The position numbers and the translations under genes were made by a program. From Ferrovibrio terrae_A (GTDB lineage Bacteria; Pseudomonadota; Alphaproteobacteria; Ferrovibrionales; Ferrovibrionaceae): a stretch of 64,000 nt of DNA. The notes beneath the pieces were generated by a model. That model had not been told where the DNA came from. It saw nothing but the letters and a program-made list of their open reading frames with translations, and did no database searches. The stretch is taken from assembly GCF_943372915.1 (NCBI RefSeq), contig NZ_CALSAN010000015.1, positions 39,097-103,096 on the forward strand, written 5' to 3'. Shown here in pieces: positions 1 through 11,026 of this stretch; positions within the stretch are counted from its first letter, which is position 1; the number at the start of each line of letters is the position of its first letter.

Positions 1-640
1 CCTCGCCCAGCACCGCCTTGATCGCCGGCACCAGTATTTCCAGCTTCTCGGCCTTGACGCTGCCGGCCAGTTTTTCCGGGCTGATGCCGGCGCGGAACAA
101 GGCCTCGCAGACATAGATATTGCCCAGGCCCGCCACCACGGTCTGATCCAGCAGGGCGGCCTTCATCGGCGCCTTCTTGCCCTGCAGTGCATCCCGCAGC
201 ACAGCTGCGGTAAAAGCATCGTCCAGTGGCTCCGGCCCGATTCCGGCCAGCAGGCGATGCGTGCTCAGCTTTGCCGCCGGCACCAGGTCCATCATGCCAA
301 AGCGGCGCGCATCGTTGAAGGTGACGGCCGAGCCATCCTCGGTGGCGAAGATCACATGATCATGCGGGCCGATATCGTTGGGCCAGCCGGCGCGGATCAC
401 CATGCGGCCCGACATGCCGAGATGGATCAGCCAGACCAGATCACCTTCCAGCCGCACCAGGATGTATTTGGCACGGCGCTCGAGCGCCTCGACCCGGCGG
501 CCCTGGATGGATTTGGCGAAATTCTTCGGCAGCGGAAACCGCAGATCGGGGCGGCGCGCCTCGATACGGGTGATGCGCCGGCCCTCCAGTTTCAGGGCCA
601 GCCCCCGGCGGGTGGTTTCCACTTCGGGCAGTTCAGGCAT
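1..640 (-). CDS. mutM: Formamidopyrimidine-DNA glycosylase, C-terminus beyond left edge
   Basis: Bifunctional glycosylase/AP lyase that removes oxidised purines (8-oxoG, FapyG) in base-excision repair. The protein starts MPELPEVETTRRGL at the ATG read from 640; the proline after the initiator Met is the catalytic nucleophile and the following Glu is the conserved acid. About 213 codons are visible, through LDQTVVAGLGNIY and the start of the helix-two-turn-helix region; the C-terminal zinc finger lies beyond the window edge. It diverges from ubiE, with only 60 bases between the two starts. The mutM-ubiE-ubiB order is common in alphaproteobacteria. Recognition is secure; only completeness is unknown. 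Confidence 0.95.
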   Translation of the reverse strand, partial: MPELPEVETTRRGLALKLEGRRITRIEARRPDLRFPLPKNFAKSIQGRRVEALERRAKYILVRLEGDLVWLIHLGMSGRMVIRAGWPNDIGPHDHVIFATEDGSAVTFNDARRFGMMDLVPAAKLSTHRLLAGIGPEPLDDAFTAAVLRDALQGKKAPMKAALLDQTVVAGLGNIYVCEALFRAGISPEKLAGSVKAEKLEILVPAIKAVLGE

Positions 641-700
641 GACGATCCTCTGGGCTGTCTCTATACCGTTCCGGACCCATTTCGGCTATGGTCTGCCGCC

Positions 701-1474
701 ATGAGCCACCCCGACCCGACCCCGGACAGCAAGCCGGGAAACGAGACCCATTTCGGCTTCCGCAACGTGCCGGAAGGCGACAAGGCGCGCCTGGTGCGCG
801 GGGTGTTCGATTCGGTTGCCAGCCGCTACGATGTGATGAACGACCTGATGTCGGGCGGCGTCCACCGGTTGTGGAAAGCCGCCATGATCGACTGGCTCAA
901 TCCGCATGGCACCATGACCGTGCTGGATGTGGCGGGTGGCACCGGCGACATCGCTTTCCGTATCCTTGACCGCGCCCCGCAGTCGAATGTGATCGTGGCC
1001 GATATCAACGTGTCCATGCTCGAGCAGGGCCGCAACCGCGCCATCGACCAGGCGCGCCTCGGCCGCCTGACCTGGGCCTGCATGGATGCCGAGACGCTTG
1101 CGCTGCCTGACCGTTCGGTGGATGCCTATACCATCGCCTTTGGCATCCGCAATGTCACCCATATCGAGGCGGCGCTGGCCGAGGCGTACCGCGTGCTGAA
1201 GCCCGGCGGGCGTTTTCTCTGCCTGGAATTCTCCACCGTGCGCAATCCGGCGCTGGCCAAGATCTACGATATCTACAGTTTCAACCTGCTGCCGAAACTG
1301 GGCGGGATCGTTGCCGATGATGCCGATTCCTATCGCTATCTGGTGGAAAGCATCCGCCGCTTTCCCAGCCAGGAACGCTTTGCTGCCATGATCGAGGCCG
1401 CCGGCTTCCGCAATGTGGCGGTGCGCGATCTCACCGGCGGGATCGCCGCCATGCATTCAGCCCGCCGTATCTGA
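701..1474 (+). CDS. ubiE: Ubiquinone/menaquinone biosynthesis C-methyltransferase UbiE
   Basis: SAM-dependent C-methyltransferase of ubiquinone synthesis (demethylubiquinone step), 257 residues, the usual family length. The sequence shows the N-terminal VFDSVASRYDVMND motif, the SAM-binding loop VLDVAGGTGDIA, and the family motifs FGIRNVTH and LEFS. An in-frame open stretch runs upstream to 257, but it is only the antisense of mutM; ATG 701 gives the normal N-terminus. ubiB follows after 4 bases, so the two genes are probably cotranscribed and translationally coupled. Confidence 0.96.
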   Translation: MSHPDPTPDSKPGNETHFGFRNVPEGDKARLVRGVFDSVASRYDVMNDLMSGGVHRLWKAAMIDWLNPHGTMTVLDVAGGTGDIAFRILDRAPQSNVIVADINVSMLEQGRNRAIDQARLGRLTWACMDAETLALPDRSVDAYTIAFGIRNVTHIEAALAEAYRVLKPGGRFLCLEFSTVRNPALAKIYDIYSFNLLPKLGGIVADDADSYRYLVESIRRFPSQERFAAMIEAAGFRNVAVRDLTGGIAAMHSARRI

Positions 1475-1478
1475 CCCG

Positions 1479-3053
1479 GTGCCGACTGACGTGCTGACCG
1501 ATCTGCGCCATCTGCTTCGCCTGTTTGCCATCGGCCGCTGCTTCGCGCGCCACGATGCACTGTTCCTGTTGCGCGAGTCGGCATTCACCCCGCGCGGCGC
1601 CCAAGTGGCGCTGGATCTCTTCGGGCGCGTTTTCGGCCGCAGGCGAGCGCATTTGCGGCCCGGCGAACGTCTGGCCGCGGCACTGGGCGATCTTGGGCCC
1701 AGCTTCATCAAGCTTGGACAGGTGCTTTCGGTGCGGCCCGATATCGTCGGCCCCGCGATTGCCGAGGATCTCGGCCGCCTGCGCGACAAACTGCCGCCAT
1801 TTCCCTGGGAACAGGCGCATGCGATCCTGAGCGCGGAACTGGGTGTGCCGCCGGAGCGGGTTTTTGCGGATATCGAGATCGAGCCGGTGGCAGCGGCCAG
1901 CGTGGCGCAGGTTCACCTGGCCAACACCACGGAAGGCCTGCCCGTCGCCGTAAAGATCCTGCGCCCCGGCGTTGAGCAGGCCTTTGCTCGCGATCTTGCC
2001 CTGTTCGCCTGGCTGGCCGATGCCGCCGAGCGGCACCTGCCGGGCATGGCGCGCCTGCGTCCGCGCGAGGTGGTCGCCGCACTGCATGACTGGGTTGCCA
2101 TTGAACTCGATCTGCGACTTGAAGCGGCTGCAGCCTCGGAACTGCGCGACAACTTCATCGACGATGCCGATGTCATCGTGCCCGCCATCGACTGGCAGCG
2201 CACCGCGCGCCGCGTCATGACAGTGCAGCGGATCGGTGGCATCGCCATTGAAGATCGCGAGGCCCTGATCGCCGCCGGCATCGATGTGACGGCCGTGGCC
2301 GATCGCGTGATCCGCGTCTTCCTCAAACAGGCACTGCGCGATGGCTATTTCCATGCCGACATGCATCACGGCAACCTGTTCGTAGCAACCGATGGACGTC
2401 TGGAACTGGTCGATTTCGGCATCATGGGCCGGCTCGACCTGAAGACCCGGCGCTTCATGGCAGAAATGCTGGGAGCATTCCTGACCGGCAACTGGCGCCG
2501 GGCCGCAGAAGTGCATTTCGAAGCCGGCTATGTGCCGGCCGACCGCTCGATCGATGCCTTTGCCCAGGCCTGCCGTTCGATCGGCGAGCCCATTCTCGAC
2601 CGGCCAATGGCGGAGATTTCGATCGGCCGCCTGCTGGCGCAGCTGTTCCAGATCACCGAAACCTTCGGCATGCAGACCCAGACCCATCTGCTGCTGCTGC
2701 AGAAGACCATGGTGACGGTGGAGGGCGTGGCGCGCAGCCTGGATCCGGAGATCAACTTCTGGAATGCAGCCCGCCCGGTGATCGAGGCCTGGGCCCGGGA
2801 GCATATGGGGCCAGAGGCCTATTTGAAGGAAACCGCCAGCAGCCTGTTCGACTTCGCCCGCAAACTGCCGCAGGTGGCACGCGATCTCGAAGCGCTGGCG
2901 GAAACGACGAAAGCCGAGGGCCTGCAGCTCAGCCCGGCCAGCATAGCCGCACTGGCGGAAACCCAGGCGCTGGCCAATGCGCGCCGGCGCCGTCCGCTGC
3001 TCTGGGCCCTGTGGGCCATCGCACTGCTGCTGGCCCTCGCAGTACTGCTCTGA
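1479..3053 (+). CDS. ubiB: Ubiquinone biosynthesis protein UbiB (ABC1/ADCK atypical kinase)
   Basis: Membrane-associated atypical kinase/ATPase needed for ubiquinone synthesis, about 524 residues. Visible are the ABC1-specific KLGQ motif (FIKLGQVLSVRPD), the A-rich loop region AAASVAQVH, the VAVKILRPGV lysine strand, the catalytic HADMHHGNLF and the metal-binding VDFGIMGRL. A hydrophobic helix near the C-terminus (LLWALWAIALLLALAVLL) is the membrane anchor. I chose GTG 1479, 4 bases after ubiE; GTG 1491 is an alternative. In many alphaproteobacteria coaBC/dfp follows ubiB; here porins intervene, so that synteny is broken. Confidence 0.94.
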   Translation: MPTDVLTDLRHLLRLFAIGRCFARHDALFLLRESAFTPRGAQVALDLFGRVFGRRRAHLRPGERLAAALGDLGPSFIKLGQVLSVRPDIVGPAIAEDLGRLRDKLPPFPWEQAHAILSAELGVPPERVFADIEIEPVAAASVAQVHLANTTEGLPVAVKILRPGVEQAFARDLALFAWLADAAERHLPGMARLRPREVVAALHDWVAIELDLRLEAAAASELRDNFIDDADVIVPAIDWQRTARRVMTVQRIGGIAIEDREALIAAGIDVTAVADRVIRVFLKQALRDGYFHADMHHGNLFVATDGRLELVDFGIMGRLDLKTRRFMAEMLGAFLTGNWRRAAEVHFEAGYVPADRSIDAFAQACRSIGEPILDRPMAEISIGRLLAQLFQITETFGMQTQTHLLLLQKTMVTVEGVARSLDPEINFWNAARPVIEAWAREHMGPEAYLKETASSLFDFARKLPQVARDLEALAETTKAEGLQLSPASIAALAETQALANARRRRPLLWALWAIALLLALAVLL

Positions 3054-3068
3054 AAGACGCGCGCCCCG

Positions 3069-3100
3069 AAAAAAGAAAAGGGGCCGGTTTCCCGGCCCCT
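3069..3100 (-). terminator. Intrinsic terminator of the first porin gene
   Basis: On the minus strand a 9-bp GC-rich stem (3092-3100 with 3079-3087, loop 3088-3091) is followed by a T-rich run (3069-3078). It lies 25 bases past the porin stop codon. It also sits just after ubiB, so it may separate the convergent transcripts. The same hairpin recurs at 4652-4683. Confidence 0.85.
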
Positions 3101-3124
3101 TCCCGAACAGACGTTTTGCCCGAC

Positions 3125-4432
3125 TTAGAAGTCGAAGCGGAAACCGGCCGTGCCGAAGGTCTGCTTGTAGTCACCCGTGCTGGTCGCCTGGTTGGCATCG
3201 GTGTAGTCCACCACGCCAATACCACTGTAGAGCAGGATGCCTGCCGCCAGCTGATAGGTCAGGCCAAGACCGTAATAGTCCATGTCGGCACCCGCGATGT
3301 TGTTCGAGGTGTTCGGACCGACCGGATTCTTCGAGGTCCACCAGTCGGCACCGACACCGATCGAGCCCGGGCGGACGCCGTTCGTCAGGTAGCGCAGACC
3401 AGCGGTCCAGGCCTGCTCGCGATCGATCTGCACAACACCGGCCGTCGAGCGGGTGATGGCCACTTCTTCACTGCGGAAGCCACCGCCGAGCTGAACGGTC
3501 GAGCCGTCGCCGACATTGTAGGTCACCGTGGTGCCGAGCGAGTAACCGCTCAGACCATTGACGCCCGGCTGGAACGAGTTGCCGGTGACACCGGAAACCG
3601 TCACACCGCGCTGCTCGATGTTGGTCATCGTATACGAGGCAAACAGCGCCACGTCGAACTGACCAAAGCTCTCGATGTAATTGCCGGCGAACTGGGTCAG
3701 ATCGCGCAGGTTACCCGAGGTCTTGGTGCCGAACGGGCTGGAGCCGCTGCCCTGGTTGCACGAGCTGAGCGCATTCGACAGGCTGCCCGAAGCAGCGCCA
3801 TCGGCGTTGTTCGTGACCGTGCCGAGCACGCTGTCGTCTTCACAGGCATCCGGCACGTAAGACGCACCGAGCATCAGACCCTTGCCGACCTTCGAGCCGA
3901 AGTAGCGGTTCGAAGCGGTGTAGATATTGATGCCCTGCGAGTCATTGCCGTTGTTGCGGTACCACATCTGCGGATTGATGCGGGTGGCCGTCAGCTCGTT
4001 CGGCGAGTTGGTGCCGATGCCGGGAATGGCGGTCGGCGCGAAATAGTTCATCTTGGCCGATACGCGGTCGGTCGAACCGATATCGACGCGACCATAGGCG
4101 TCATGCTCGAACCAGGCATAGGATTCGTCGATCTGGTCGCTATAGGTCGCGCCTTCCAGTTCGACACGGCCACCGACCTTCATGCCGTTATCCATCACGG
4201 CGCGGATGGTGAACCAGATTTCGGTATCCGGACGGCCGAACGTCATATCACCCTCGTTCTGCTGGGTGGTATTGGCGTTGGTGCCCTTGTCCTGGATCTT
4301 GAAGGCCTGGTTCATATAGCCGCCCAGCGAGACGCTGATCGGTTCGGCCTTCACCTGCGCGGAGGCAACATCGGCCACGAACAGGCCGGCAGCCGCCACC
4401 AGGGCAGTTTGCAAGAGGAGAGTCTTTTTCAT
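3125..4432 (-). CDS. Outer-membrane porin (tandem copy A)
   Basis: Predicted 16-stranded trimeric general porin, 435 residues. Start ATG at 4432 begins a signal peptide (MKKTLLLQTALVAAAGLF, cleavage expected after VASA) and has AAAGGA about 8 bases upstream; the longer open frame to 4483 would put extra residues before the signal. The body has alternating beta strands, and the chain ends in GFRFDF, the C-terminal Phe used for outer-membrane assembly. Two cysteines in the central loop (PDACEDD and SSCNQG) probably pair. It is a close paralogue of the gene at 4707-6014, same strand and same length, so this is a tandem duplication. Solute specificity cannot be told. Confidence 0.9.
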   Translation of the reverse strand: MKKTLLLQTALVAAAGLFVADVASAQVKAEPISVSLGGYMNQAFKIQDKGTNANTTQQNEGDMTFGRPDTEIWFTIRAVMDNGMKVGGRVELEGATYSDQIDESYAWFEHDAYGRVDIGSTDRVSAKMNYFAPTAIPGIGTNSPNELTATRINPQMWYRNNGNDSQGINIYTASNRYFGSKVGKGLMLGASYVPDACEDDSVLGTVTNNADGAASGSLSNALSSCNQGSGSSPFGTKTSGNLRDLTQFAGNYIESFGQFDVALFASYTMTNIEQRGVTVSGVTGNSFQPGVNGLSGYSLGTTVTYNVGDGSTVQLGGGFRSEEVAITRSTAGVVQIDREQAWTAGLRYLTNGVRPGSIGVGADWWTSKNPVGPNTSNNIAGADMDYYGLGLTYQLAAGILLYSGIGVVDYTDANQATSTGDYKQTFGTAGFRFDF

Positions 4433-4611
4433 CCGGTGGGTCCTTTGTTTGAGGATGGTGTCAGCATCGTCGGGTGGCCGCACTGGTGCTTCCCGCTGGA
4501 AGCCGGATGAGACATGCGCGCCGGACCGGATTTTGTCAATTCAAGGCCTGTCATTTCAGGCCTTTGGGAGAAACTGGTTCCAGGGTGTGGCCGATCGGCC
4601 ATCAAAACCTG

Positions 4612-4653
4612 TAACCGCAGTCACAAGACAGAAGAGTCACAACAGTTTCACAA
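4612..4653 (-). promoter_or_regulatory. Candidate promoter/operator of porin copy A
   Basis: Minus-strand TTGTGA (4653-4648) is a possible -35 box; 24 bases downstream is TGACTGCGGTTA (4623-4612), matching at 11 of 12 positions a motif placed almost identically upstream of the second porin. The -10 box is poor. The site lies about 180 bases before the porin ATG, immediately beyond the upstream porin's terminator. The call depends on the conserved spacing, not on the strength of the boxes. Confidence 0.35.
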
Positions 4654-4683
4654 AAAAGAAAAGGGGCCGGTTTCCCGGCCCCT
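4652..4683 (-). terminator. Intrinsic terminator of the second porin gene
   Basis: Minus-strand 9-bp stem (4675-4683 with 4662-4670, loop 4671-4674) followed by a T-rich run at 4652-4661. It lies 24 bases after the stop codon of the porin at 4707-6014. Stem and loop are identical to the terminator at 3069-3100, so the terminator was duplicated with the gene. Confidence 0.88.
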
Positions 4684-4706
4684 CTCCGAACAGATTTGTG
4701 CTCGAC

Positions 4707-6014
4707 TTAGAAGTTGAACACGAAACCGGTCTGACCGAAGGTCTGCTTGTAATCGCCAGTCTTGGTGGCCGGCAGCTGGTCGGTGTAGTCAACAATACCC
4801 GCACCGACATAGAGCAGGATGCCCGCGGCGAGCTGATAGGTCAGGCCCAGGCCGTAGTAATCCATGTCCGAACCGGCAACGTTCGCCGAACCGGCACCAA
4901 CCACATTGCTGCCCGTCCACCAGTCAGCACCGATACCGATCGAGCCTGCAGCCGCACCGTTGGTCAGGTACTTGATACCAGCGGTGTAGGCGGTTTCCGT
5001 ACCGATGACCGGATTAACCGACGCACCAGCTGCGCGCACAGCGAAGACTTCTTCGTTGCGGTAGCCGCCGCCGACCTGAACGGTCGAACCGTCACCCACG
5101 TTATAGGTGATGGTGGTGCCCAGTGCGTAACCGGCCAGACCATTGGCACCCTTCAGGTAGGGATTGCCAGTCACACCGGTAACAACAGTGCCACGCTGCT
5201 CGACATTCGTGCGAGTGTACGAAGCGAACAGAGCGACGTCGAAGGACCCAAAGCTCTCAAGGTAGTTACCAGCGAACTGGATCTGATCCTTGAGGTTACC
5301 CGAGGTCTTGGTGCCGAACGGGCTGGTGCCCGCACCCTGGCCGCAGGACGACAGGGCATTGGACAGCGCACCGGTCGTGGTGTCGTTGTTGGCAGTGACC
5401 GTGCCGAGCACGCTGTCGTCTTCACAGCCATCCGGAACATACGACACGCCGAGCATCAGGCCCTTGCCGACCTTCGAGCCGAAATAACGGTTCGAGGCGG
5501 TGTAGACGTTGATACCCTGCACGTCGTTACCGCTGTTGCGGTACCACATCAGCGGAGAGATGCGGGCGGCCGAGGCTTCTGCCGGGGCAGTGGTGCCGAT
5601 ACCCGGAATGGCGGCCGGGGCGAAGTAGTTCATCTTCGACGACACGCGGTCAGTCGAACCCACTTCGATACGACCGTAGGAATCGTTTTCGAACCAGGCA
5701 TAGGACTCGTCGATCTGGTCGCCGTAGGTCGCGCCTTCCAGCTCGACGCGGCCACCGACCTTCAGGCCGTTGTCCAGCACCGCGCGGATGTTGAACCAGA
5801 TTTCAGTGTTCGGGCGGCCGAACGTCATCGAACTCTCGTTCGCCTGCGTCGTGTTGGCGCTGGTGCCCTTGTCCTGAATCTTGAAGTTTTGTTCCATGAA
5901 GCCGCCCAGCGATACGCTGATCGGCTCGGCCTTCACCTGCGCGGAGGCAACATCGGCCACGAACAGGCCGGCAGCCGCTACCAGGGCAGTTTGCAGAAGC
6001 AGAGTCTTCTTCAT
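4707..6014 (-). CDS. Outer-membrane porin (tandem copy B)
   Basis: Second general porin, also 435 residues, with the same signal peptide (MKKTLLLQTALVAAAGLF) and C-terminal GFVFNF. Start ATG 6014 has a good purine-rich site (GAGAGGAAAAG) just upstream; the open frame reaching 6128 is only leader. It differs from copy A mostly in surface-loop stretches, for example the segment after IPGIGT and the region around residues 200-220 (NNDTTTGALS), while strands are conserved. That pattern suits duplication followed by loop divergence. Expressed from its own promoter, with its own terminator before copy A. Confidence 0.9.
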   Translation of the reverse strand: MKKTLLLQTALVAAAGLFVADVASAQVKAEPISVSLGGFMEQNFKIQDKGTSANTTQANESSMTFGRPNTEIWFNIRAVLDNGLKVGGRVELEGATYGDQIDESYAWFENDSYGRIEVGSTDRVSSKMNYFAPAAIPGIGTTAPAEASAARISPLMWYRNSGNDVQGINVYTASNRYFGSKVGKGLMLGVSYVPDGCEDDSVLGTVTANNDTTTGALSNALSSCGQGAGTSPFGTKTSGNLKDQIQFAGNYLESFGSFDVALFASYTRTNVEQRGTVVTGVTGNPYLKGANGLAGYALGTTITYNVGDGSTVQVGGGYRNEEVFAVRAAGASVNPVIGTETAYTAGIKYLTNGAAAGSIGIGADWWTGSNVVGAGSANVAGSDMDYYGLGLTYQLAAGILLYVGAGIVDYTDQLPATKTGDYKQTFGQTGFVFNF

Positions 6015-6052
6015 TTCCACTTTTCCTCTCCCACCGGGATTAAGGGTTGACG

Positions 6053-6067
6053 TGCTAGTCACTAGCA
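6053..6067. promoter_or_regulatory. Perfect 7-bp palindrome in the porin B leader
   Basis: TGCTAGT-C-ACTAGCA is a perfect inverted repeat with a single central base, about 39 bases upstream of the porin ATG. If transcription starts near 6099 it lies in the 5' UTR, where it could be a protein-binding operator; the one-base spacer argues against a simple RNA hairpin. Confidence 0.4.
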
Positions 6068-6094
6068 ATGAGCAAACAGCCTGCAGGGGCTGAA

Positions 6095-6135
6095 TGACCG
6101 CAGTCATGTAGCCATTACGCCGGCGCAAGTGTCAA
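6095..6135 (-). promoter_or_regulatory. Candidate promoter/operator of porin copy B
   Basis: A perfect -35 TTGACA (6135-6130) is followed at 18 bases by CTACAT (6111-6106) as a weak -10. Overlapping the -10/start region is TGACTGCGGTCA (6106-6095), an inverted repeat TGAC-N4-GTCA shared (11 of 12) with the promoter region of porin copy A. I infer a common regulator; which one is unknown. Confidence 0.5.
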
Positions 6136-6250
6136 TTTAAGCAACCGCTTGCCGCGCGCTTTTGCCCGCTGTGTTGCCAATGCGCCACACCGCACTTGGC
6201 AGTCGGGAGTGGGCATTCTATTGAGAAGCAAGGCTCGATTGAGGTCGGTC

Positions 6251-7657
6251 ATGAAGCAGGATCCCGCCCGGATGTGGCGTGACGCAATCGCATTATACGA
6301 CCAGGGGCAATACGCCCCTGCCCGCGTCCTTTTGACCGCTTTAAAACCGCTGAAACCCAACCACCCCCCCCTGTTGCATCTGCTGGCGGTCTGTAAATTC
6401 CGGCTTGGGAATGTCGACGAGGGATTATGCGATCTACAATTATTGATTGAAAAAAATAAGGAATTACTATCTGCAAGAATTGATTACGCGACGATACTGA
6501 ATGAAAATGGGGATATTAATAAATCAATTCTAGTATTAAGAGAATCCCACAAAGATTATCCACATGATGCCGGTGTCGGTCTCAACCTGGCGATCACCCT
6601 GGCACAGGCTGGGGAGTGGGAAAGCTTTGACGACCTGAGCCGACAGCTCATCGCGCAGAATCCGGCACCTGAAATCCTGTGGATGCGGGCCTTGGTCTGC
6701 CTCAGCTATGGCCGCTTCGAGGAAGGCTGGTCTTATTATGGCGCACGCTGGCGTTTACCGCCGACCGCCTGGAATACACCGCGTCGCGACCTGGGATTGC
6801 CTCCCCTTGCACCCGGAACACGGCCAACAAAACCCTTCTGGCTCTGGACCGAGCAGGGAATCGGCGACGAAATCCTGCTCGCGAGCGTACTGCCAGAGGC
6901 CCGCAAGGCTGGCTTTGACTTTATTTTCGGCTGTAATTCGAGAAATATTCCGCTTTTCCAGCGCCGCTTCCCTGATCTGCAAGTCAAGGACATCAACACA
7001 GTCACACGGGCAGACCTGCCCGGCATCGGGCTACAGATGCCCTTGGCAGACCTGACGGCCCTGCTGCGCCCCGATTCGGCCAGTTTCGGCAACCAGGGTG
7101 CCTATTTGCAGCCCGACCCAAGCCTTCGCGACAATCTCCGGCAGCGCTATCAGAGCCGCCAGCCCGGCAATCTCCTAGTCGGGATTTCATGGGACAGCGG
7201 CAAGGCGTCCCGCGCGCGGCAGAAATCGACAGCCCTGTCTGACTGGCTGCCGATCCTGCAGACCCCGGGGATCACCTTCGTAAACCTGCAATATGGGTAT
7301 ACACAGCCGGCCCTGGCCGAGATGCGAACCAAATTTGGCATCGATATCCTGCATGACAGCAGCGTGAATCCGCTCGGCCCCACCGACCCTGCGGCAGCCC
7401 AGATCGCGGCCATGGACATGGTCATCACCGTGAGCAACACCGCGGCCCATATTGCCGGGGCGCTCGGCGTGCCCAGCCTGGTGCTACTGCCGGCAACTTA
7501 TGGCCTGCAATGGTACTGGTTCCGTGATACCGAGCGCTCGCCCTGGTATAGCAGCCTGACCCTGTTGAGACAGCAAAGAGCGGGCACATGGCATCCGGTC
7601 ATCGCCGAGGCCAAGGCCCGTCTCGAGCAGTTTATCGCGGGGCAGCAGCTAAAATAA
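6251..7657 (+). CDS. TPR-repeat protein with C-terminal glycosyltransferase-like domain
   Basis: About 468 residues. Residues 1-160 look like tetratricopeptide repeats (QGQYAPARVLL, NVDEGLCDLQLLIEKN, NENGDINKSILVL). The C-terminal half resembles GT9/GT41-type transferases: a WTEQGIGDEIL motif, then AMDMVITVSNTAAHIAGALG and PSLVLLP, as in heptosyltransferase-like proteins that often accompany surface polysaccharide or flagellin glycosylation. Start ATG 6251 follows GAGGTCGG; further upstream codons lie in poor coding sequence. Bases about 6420-6560, inside the TPR part, are strikingly AT-rich (18 G/C in 6481-6540) although the frame stays open. Substrate unknown; it is a lone gene here. Confidence 0.75.
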   Translation: MKQDPARMWRDAIALYDQGQYAPARVLLTALKPLKPNHPPLLHLLAVCKFRLGNVDEGLCDLQLLIEKNKELLSARIDYATILNENGDINKSILVLRESHKDYPHDAGVGLNLAITLAQAGEWESFDDLSRQLIAQNPAPEILWMRALVCLSYGRFEEGWSYYGARWRLPPTAWNTPRRDLGLPPLAPGTRPTKPFWLWTEQGIGDEILLASVLPEARKAGFDFIFGCNSRNIPLFQRRFPDLQVKDINTVTRADLPGIGLQMPLADLTALLRPDSASFGNQGAYLQPDPSLRDNLRQRYQSRQPGNLLVGISWDSGKASRARQKSTALSDWLPILQTPGITFVNLQYGYTQPALAEMRTKFGIDILHDSSVNPLGPTDPAAAQIAAMDMVITVSNTAAHIAGALGVPSLVLLPATYGLQWYWFRDTERSPWYSSLTLLRQQRAGTWHPVIAEAKARLEQFIAGQQLK

Positions 7658-7828
7658 GGCATATTCCCTTTTATTCCAAATCGTTACGCCGAAAACCCAG
7701 TCTAGTCCTGTGCCGGCCGCGATCGATACAATCCTGTTTCAACCCATGTCCGAAGCTAGCCGGCGATTGGCCTGAAAAGCCAATTCGTGGTATCCAGCGC
7801 GCTCGAGTATTTTAGGAGGTTGGCCGCA

Positions 7829-8392
7829 ATGGCTGTTTATCGTCCGATCCGGACTCGCTGGGCCGGCCTGGCCATGGCCACGGCCCTGCTTGCATTGACC
7901 GGCTGTGCCGCCGAAGGCGACGGCCAGACTCAGACCTATTATCCGGAGAAGGGTTACGGCAACAGCTACGACCCGTCGCCAAACGCAGACCGGCAAACGA
8001 TCTGGGGCTCTGGCGGCCTGAACCTGTTCGGCAACAATAAAAAGGACGATGGCACCGGCGGCGGCGGCATTGGCGTCAACAGCTTCCTGTGGCGCGCCAC
8101 GCTCGACACGGTTTCCTTCATGCCGCTGGTCTCTGCCGATCCTTTTGGCGGCGTCATCATCACCGACTGGTATACCCCCCCGCAAACACCGGGCGAGCGT
8201 TTCAAGGTGACGGTTTACATCCTTGATCGCGCCTTGCGCGCCGACGGTTTGCGCGTTGCCGTCTTCCGCCAGGTGCGGCAGGGCGATAACTGGGCTGATC
8301 AGGCTGCCGCACCGAACACAGCCATCAGCATGGAAAATGCGATCCTGCAGCGTGCGCGCGAATTCCGCATGGAAGCTGAGGCACGGCGCTGA
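7829..8392 (+). CDS. DUF3576 family lipoprotein
   Basis: 187-residue predicted lipoprotein. The N-terminus has a signal peptide with lipobox LTGC (ALLALTGCAAEG), then a Gly/Asp-rich linker (DDGTGGGGIG) and a conserved domain with FMPLVSADPFGGVIITDWY, typical of DUF3576. The start was set at ATG 7829 because AGGAGGT sits 8 bases upstream; in-frame codons back to 7787 lack a site. It heads the lipoprotein-leuS-lptE-holA cluster well conserved in alphaproteobacteria, and leuS starts 63 bases later. The proximity to LptE suggests an envelope role, but the function is not known. Confidence 0.85.
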   Translation: MAVYRPIRTRWAGLAMATALLALTGCAAEGDGQTQTYYPEKGYGNSYDPSPNADRQTIWGSGGLNLFGNNKKDDGTGGGGIGVNSFLWRATLDTVSFMPLVSADPFGGVIITDWYTPPQTPGERFKVTVYILDRALRADGLRVAVFRQVRQGDNWADQAAAPNTAISMENAILQRAREFRMEAEARR

Positions 8393-8455
8393 TCCCAAAC
8401 AGGAACAGTCGCCGGCTTCGGCCACCCCCGTCGTCGTCTAACATCGGAACCGTTT

Positions 8456-11012
<2,557 letters not shown>

Positions 11013-11026
<14 letters not shown>

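Noticed and set aside
686..1456. 256-codon frame antisense to ubiE
   Set aside because: Composition and His/Gly/Asp-rich content are typical of shadow frames in GC-rich DNA; the sense strand carries the recognised gene.
7766..7784. ATTGGC-N7-GCCAAT hairpin upstream of the DUF3576 gene
   Set aside because: There is no U tract and it lies before the promoter-proximal gene without obvious partners; no basis to call a terminator or riboswitch.
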